In this document: in pieces, positions 51,086 to 64,000 of the stretch | Position numbering within the stretch: position 1 is the first letter of the stretch | How the letters are laid out: each line of letters opens with the position of its first letter | NCBI GenBank assembly: GCA_943735955.1 | Contig: OX030966.1 | Span: forward strand, 6,455,893-6,519,892 | From: Piscicola geometra | Lineage: Eukaryota; Annelida; Clitellata; Hirudinida; Piscicolidae | Reading direction: 5' to 3' | DNA: 64,000 bases | Position numbers and translations under genes: made by a program | Notes under the pieces: model-generated | Databases searched by the model: none | What the model saw: the letters and a program-made list of their open reading frames with translations, nothing else | What the model was told of the DNA's origin: nothing

Positions 51086-54000
51086 AAGCTGATGACTTCA
51101 GCATAATCTGTGGAGTCGTAATAACCAGAATTGATTTATTTCAAAATATATTTTAGCTAAAAAAAGTAGTATATAGATTTGCTAAAGTTTCAAAAATGTG
51201 TTGTATATTGTATTGACTCAGTCAAAAGTTTGAAAATTGTTGTTATTTTGTATTATTGTTTTCTTTTTAGTTTGTGAATTCTTTGATCTTGTATTTTCCC
51301 CGCTTTTAGTTACTTTTTGAGCATTCGTCATCGCATCGAATTTACCGAGCTGGTTTAAAGCATATATATATATGGTATAGGTATATGGTTTAAAGCAATT
51401 AATATAAGTTTTTAAAGTAATATTTTTACTGTGAGTATTAAAAATTTATTAATTAATTGTATAAAAAAAACAAATAATTAAATTATTTTATTAATAGTAT
51501 TAACAATTTAAATAGTACTTTTAGTATAATTACTTAGTATTAGTTTTATTAGGATCGAAAAAATATGAATAATTTATTCAAAACATTATTAAATAGAATT
51601 GATAGGAATAACTACAAAATGGGAAGAAATCGAATTTCAATGAATAAAGATATCCATCAAAGGTGCCAATTCGTCTAGCGTTTACCTTGAATTTTCCGTA
51701 AAACTCTGTCCTTATTGTGTCTTTAGATTGGCAATTTGAATTTTAAAGAATATTTTCGTGGCTCATTGTATTCATATTTATGAGCTTATTATTATTTATT
51801 AGCTCATTAATATTTATCAGCTCATAAATATTCATGAGCTCATTTTTGTTCATCAGCTCATTATTATTCATTATCTCATTAGTTTATTGATGCGAATCTT
51901 TCTTGTTTTAGTCTTTTTCGCTTTGAATTTAGAATTGTAATGCTTGAATGCACAAATTAGACTACGAATCGAGTTTAATTCGCATATATATACCATGATT
52001 ATTTTGTCTATTTGTACATTTATACAAAACACCTCAACACACAAAATGGTATTAATGCCTACAACCTCTACAACCCGTTAGATTCATCATTCTTACAGTA
52101 ATCATCCTTTTCTCCATTATTATTTTTGAATTCAAAACACCAGGAATTCAGTTGCATCGTTAACTTTTTAATCCTCTTACATCTTTTGCTTTCCATTTGA
52201 TATTTTCTCATTCCACTATCTTGAAGAATCTTGAATTATATACTTTTTACCATTATAAACACCTTTCAATTTTGATTTTATTACTTAGAATTAGATTTTA
52301 TTTATGTTTTATACTTTTATATTTCTTATTAAACTTGTCCTGACTCATCAAATTTCAATATTTTTTTATTTAACATTTAAATTATTAAAATATTTAAAGC
52401 ATTTATACTTAATAAACTTACCTGTATATTAAATTCACATAGATTAGTTTTTTAAATCGATAAAATGTCAATGTGAAATGTCATGTACCAAATTGTAACA
52501 TACACAAAAATATAGAAATTAAATTTATATTTAGGCTTTATATTTGAAATGTTTAAATATCAAAACACACATTCTCCCACAATTACCGTCATTTTATTTC
52601 AACGTAGCGCTTGATTTTTGAACAATATTTAAAATTAGTTTTTATTTTGAGTGACTGCTGCCATGGTTCCAACACATCAACATCTCTAGAGAAGATTCTC
52701 GTTTAAGACCCTGGTTAATCAAAAAACATTCTCACACTCGCTTGATTTATATTTTCTTTTGTTTTAAAACTAATAATTTAATTCAATCAAAAAATTTAAA
52801 AAGAATCAGTATTCAAAAGTTAAAAATAATATTTTTTATTTTCATAAATCATAATTATATAAAAAAAAGTTTGTTTTTTAACCTTAGAACGAGTACAGTA
52901 GCACTCTTCCAGACGCCTCCTCACCTTTCTCCATAAAAGTCAGTTGTGGAGAATTACATAACGTGTCGGTAACTGCAGTGTTACTTTTCAAAGAAAAACG
53001 ATTTGTTAATAATATAAAAAGCCGCGAAACAATACTAAAATGCTTGAATCCTCCACAACAATAGGGCCAAAAGTTTGAAGTCGTCTCAATAAATTTGTTT
53101 TCTGATGTGTTTACAGTGTTGCATCCCTCCGAGTTTGTGGCATCATTTGCTGAAGATAGTTCCACTTGTAGCAGCATTTGAATAGTTGAAAACTTCCATT
53201 TTCAATTTTTAATGTCAATATATTATTTTTTTGACTACTCGAGGGGTTTTAATTTTTTTTTCGTGAAATGAATTTTTTTCCTAACGATGTTTGATTTGTT
53301 TTCGTTGAAAATTCGTTTTTCCGGTGAACAGACACTCAGTTTCAAAAAGTATTAGAAAAAATATTTACACAGCGCCGTGCTAGCTATAAAATACACATTC
53401 GACATCTGAGAAAAATAAGGCAACCAAAGTTAAACTTTGGCGTTAAAAAAATATGAAAAACAAAATAAACTAAAAAAAGAAAAAGAAGCAAATGAACGTG
53501 TAAATGTTTCAGAGATAAAAAAAACGCGACGAAGGAAGAATATTTTTGTGTTTTATTTATTATTGCATAAATAAAAGTAGATAAGTCTGCTTTTATGAAG
53601 GATCATGAAATCGTAAGCCTGAACAAGGTGAAAAAAAATAGTTAAAAAGAAAAAGAAATAAATTTAAAATGATAATAAGAATAAATTATAATAATTACAA
53701 TGAAACATAAAATAAATAGTAATACAATTAAAATTAAACAATATTCATTTTTTTAAAACTCCAATATCTCTTTACTTTAATCGAGAACATATAAACGAAA
53801 CTGTTTCATGAAATAAAATTAATAACTTTTAAAAAACAAAAATCAGTTTTGTTATTGTGAGTGATAATGTTGTAATTAAGAGCTTGTAAAATCGGAGATG
53901 GTGATGTTGAGGATGATGACGACGATGAGAACTGATGGGACCCATGGCGATGATGATGATCGTGATGATGATTGTGATTATGATAACGGGGTGATGATGA

Positions 54001-54094
54001 TAACTAAGAGCTGAGATAATGTATTCTAATAAAGAATTAATCCCTTTTTTATCGCATCTGATGGAGATTATGTTTTCTGTGAAGATGAAAATGA

Positions 54095-54117
54095 TGACGA
54101 GGATGATGATGATAACG

Positions 54118-54200
<83 letters not shown>

Positions 54201-54230
54201 AACGAAGATGATGATGAAATAAATTTAGCT
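54095..54230 (+). repeat. (GAT)n microsatellite
   Basis: GAT array in intergenic DNA, flanked by more degenerate GAT sequence from 53895 to 54440. Confidence 0.95.
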
Positions 54231-54521
54231 GATGGTGATGATGATGAAAATGATGATGAGGGTGTTGAAAGAGATGAGTGATAACATAATGAGTGATGCT
54301 GATGATGATTGATGGAAGTGATGAAATTAGGAAAAGTTGGTGATGAAGTAGGCGATGATGATGATGATTAATAAAATAAAAACAATGTCTATGGTAAGTT
54401 ATGATAATGGTAGCAAGATATTATGATGATGATGCTGGAGATGAGTGTTAAAGATGGAATTTGCAGCAGCAGCAGAAGAGGCATTTGAAGGAAAACACCA
54501 CCACAATATATTCAAGTGCAC

Positions 54522-54524
<3 letters not shown>

Positions 54525-54563
<39 letters not shown>

Positions 54564-54715
54564 TGTGTGTGTGGGTGTGTGTGTGTGTGGGTGTGTGTGT
54601 GTGTGGGTGTTTATGTGTGTGTGTTTGTGAGTGGGTTGGCTTGTGTGTTTATGTGTGTGTGGTGGGCTGTGTTTGTGTGTATGTGTGTGTCCATGTTTGT
54701 GTGTTTGAAGGCGTT
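54525..54715 (+). repeat. GT-rich repeat
   Basis: GTGTGTGTGGGTGTGTG-type sequence, about 190 bp, intergenic. Confidence 0.92.
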
Positions 54716-54899
54716 TACATCCATGCATTTGCTCTATATACAGAAAAGATTAAAGGAAATTAAAGACAAACACACACATTGCTTTCAAAACGCGAGATCA
54801 AAGACTTTAAGCGCCCTTTCAGGTTCCTCCCCAAGCGAAGTTCCCCCAAAGTTAACTCGATACGCCCTCATTCACTTGTAGCGATGCCGGTAAACAACT

Positions 54900-55005
54900 C
54901 AATTGAATGCAATACAATACAATACAATGTATTTTAACAACTCAATTACAATGCAATACAATACAATACAATACAATACAATACAATGTATTTTAACAAC
55001 TCAAT
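54900..55005 (+). repeat. (AATAC)n inside a duplicated 50-60 bp unit
   Basis: CAACTCAATTGAATG, then (CAATA)n, then GTATTTTAACAACTCAATT is present twice in tandem, with different pentanucleotide numbers. Confidence 0.85.
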
Positions 55006-56286
55006 TGAATGCACTCTTCCCAAAAAGTTACTTCATTGTGCATAACTAAACACTGAATCGACTTATTTGTTGAACATTCAACAAAAATATATTATATTGT
55101 TTTTTTAAAGTAATAAATGTATTTTGTGATTAATTCTAAAAGATTTTATTGAAATATATTCTTTATTATTTGCACGATTTTATTGTAACAATTACTTTAG
55201 TTTTTCACAATTTTTGTTGAACTTTTTAAAAACTGTGAAAAAATTATATTTTCTAATTTTTACTAGACTCTTTGAAGTGAAGTTTTTTTTATTCTTTTTG
55301 ATTTACAGCTATCTAAGTGTATATAGATTTAAAAATAAAATAGTAGCAATAAATTTTTTACTAGTATAAATATTTCGTGAAAAATTAAAAGCACATATTT
55401 TGTGAGTATCCCAAATATTTCTGATGCTCGGAAATCTTTTAGCATATACCACACAGTAACACATCAATTGTTGATACTTCAATACCAGCCTTCATCCCTC
55501 CCTCTCTCTCTTTCCAAGCTTTCTGCATCTTTAACTTGTTGAAGAAATATTCATTCTAATTAAATTTCCACGTGTCTACCATTATATTTAATTGGAATTT
55601 CTTACTCACTTCTGTTCTTAGAACTATTGTTAGCTTTATTACTTGAAGGTTTTTTGAAATTGCTTTCTCGAGTTTATTGGACATACGTGGATTAAATTGA
55701 AAGTTTTAAATTTTATTAAAATTTGAATTAAGTACCTAGATAAATTGATAGGTTCAAATTATCTTGCTCCTTTTTAGTTTGCAAGTTTTTGATTTCTTTC
55801 TTCAAAAGGTATTTATTTTTAAAATATTTAAATATAATTTGAGATTATAAACTAATAATTAAAAAAATTAATGAATATTATTTAAAAACTAAACTTTTTC
55901 TATTTTTCGATACCTTAGCATCCATGCATGGGAGTAATTGCCATGATTTTCTCACGGCCTTTCACATGCTCAAGCAAACAACTTATTAACTAAATATATT
56001 TTTATTCGGAGGATTTTAGAGAAGAAATTGTTGCCTTTTGTATTAAGAATCATTCATTGCTTATCCAATTCCCTTTTTTCTTAAATAATCCATCTAGGTT
56101 TTTATTTAACTACTTCTGTACTCAGTCATGCATCACTTATCCGTTTTTTTCTTTTTCCAATTTCCTCATCAACCCAACCATTCATTCATAAACTCATTGA
56201 CCCATTCACCCCTATTTCCCACCCTACAACCCACCCATCTTTCTCTCACCCCCGATATTCAACCCACCAGCAAACAACCTCTGAAG

Positions 56287-63630
<7,344 letters not shown>

Positions 63631-64000
63631 AAGGGATGGTGGATGGATGGAAAAAGTTGTGAAAATTGTTTTGGAAGAATTTATTGAGATTGGGGTTGTT
63701 TGAAGTGTTGGTAGAGTGTTGAGAGGTTTTGAGAGGTACGATTTTGGTTTAAAAGCTGTTAAATTTAATTTTAATGGAATTGAATGTAAGGTTCAAAGAA
63801 TTTTAAATGGGGTTGGAGTGGATTATAGCTACTTGAATGAAATAGCGTGGTTAGATTTGTCAAGCAGCCAGTGTCTTCATGTGCCCATACCATTTTTATA
63901 TCAGTGAATTTAGGGATTTACTAATAATTGTAAGTTTTATGAGATTTTGTCATAAATTATTCTTCTAGTAGAGGCCATTCAAGATTTCTTCAGATCTTGG
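63631..64000 (+). other. filamin 3' flank
   Basis: AT-rich sequence after the stop codon; presumably 3' UTR. No clear AATAAA was seen before the window ends. A 63-codon open frame here has no coding character I recognise. Confidence 0.5.

Larger units (their letters stand above)
50045..56286. other. 6.2-kb intergenic region upstream of filamin exons
   Basis: Mostly AT-rich, without supported coding sequence. It contains a tRNA-derived SINE (50770-50930), GAT arrays (50930-51085 and 54095-54230), GT-rich sequence (54525-54715) and AATAC repeats (54900-55005). A short stretch at about 54790-54888 is unusually GC-rich and ends in a donor-like CCG/GTAAAC; it could be an isolated exon. Filamin N-terminal exons may lie further upstream or be absent. 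Confidence 0.5.

Noticed and set aside
50905..51156. Asp-rich 83-aa ORF
   Set aside because: (GAT)n array next to a SINE; no splice or family support.
52884..53177. 97-aa minus-strand ORF
   Set aside because: Mixed composition, no motif and no splice context recognised; probably chance.
54780..54888. Isolated exon reading KRPFRFLPKRSSPKV
   Set aside because: GC content and a donor-like GTAAAC are suggestive, but no acceptor, partner exon or homologue was found.

Overview
The window is nuclear DNA of an animal: AT-rich, with many short coding exons bounded by GT..AG introns, very abundant simple repeats (ATC/GAT, GT/CA, CCA/GGT, CATC) and no operon or ribosome-binding-site signals. The genes (AP-2, BRD8, APC7, UTP23, glutaredoxin, SLC4A11, filamin) are general metazoan genes. 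An invertebrate, perhaps a spiralian such as an annelid or mollusc, is my guess; nothing here fixes the taxon. All gene models were built by hand from splice sites, phase continuity and remembered family sequences, so exon edges can be off.

Layout. 1-8.9 kb: repeat-rich DNA with a set of phase-compatible minus-strand exons of a gene I do not recognise. 8.9-12.7 kb (+): a complete AP-2 transcription factor. 13.0-14.2 kb (-): UTP23, converging on AP-2 and head-to-head (283 bp) with BRD8. 14.5-20.1 kb (+): BRD8, a bromodomain subunit of the TIP60/NuA4 acetyltransferase, containing a 1.84-kb exon made of expanded trinucleotide repeats. 20.4-26.7 kb (+): ANAPC7, a TPR subunit of the anaphase-promoting complex, only 233 bp after BRD8. 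27.4-28.2 kb (-): a dithiol glutaredoxin. 28.4-31.3 kb: a large inverted repeat carrying two copies of a CG-1/WRKY-like ORF (one open, one with a nonsense codon), one arm split by a 640-bp insertion with an 8-bp target duplication, plus a 29-bp satellite. 32.3-35.1 kb (+): an NHL/beta-propeller-like protein with a long disordered N-terminus. 37.2-50.0 kb (+): an SLC4A11-like membrane transporter, about twice the usual length. 50-56.3 kb: intergenic DNA with a tRNA-derived SINE and microsatellites. 56.3-63.6 kb (+): the C-terminal 851 residues of a filamin.

The genes do not form one pathway; they are ordinary neighbours covering transcription, chromatin, ribosome biogenesis, cell cycle, redox, transport and cytoskeleton. 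The most unusual property is how simple repeats are arranged relative to splice sites. In BRD8, ANAPC7 and parts of SLC4A11, introns often begin with G/T-rich repeats and end with A/C-rich, complementary repeats that run directly into the AG. The same repeats have also expanded inside exons of BRD8, UTP23 and SLC4A11.
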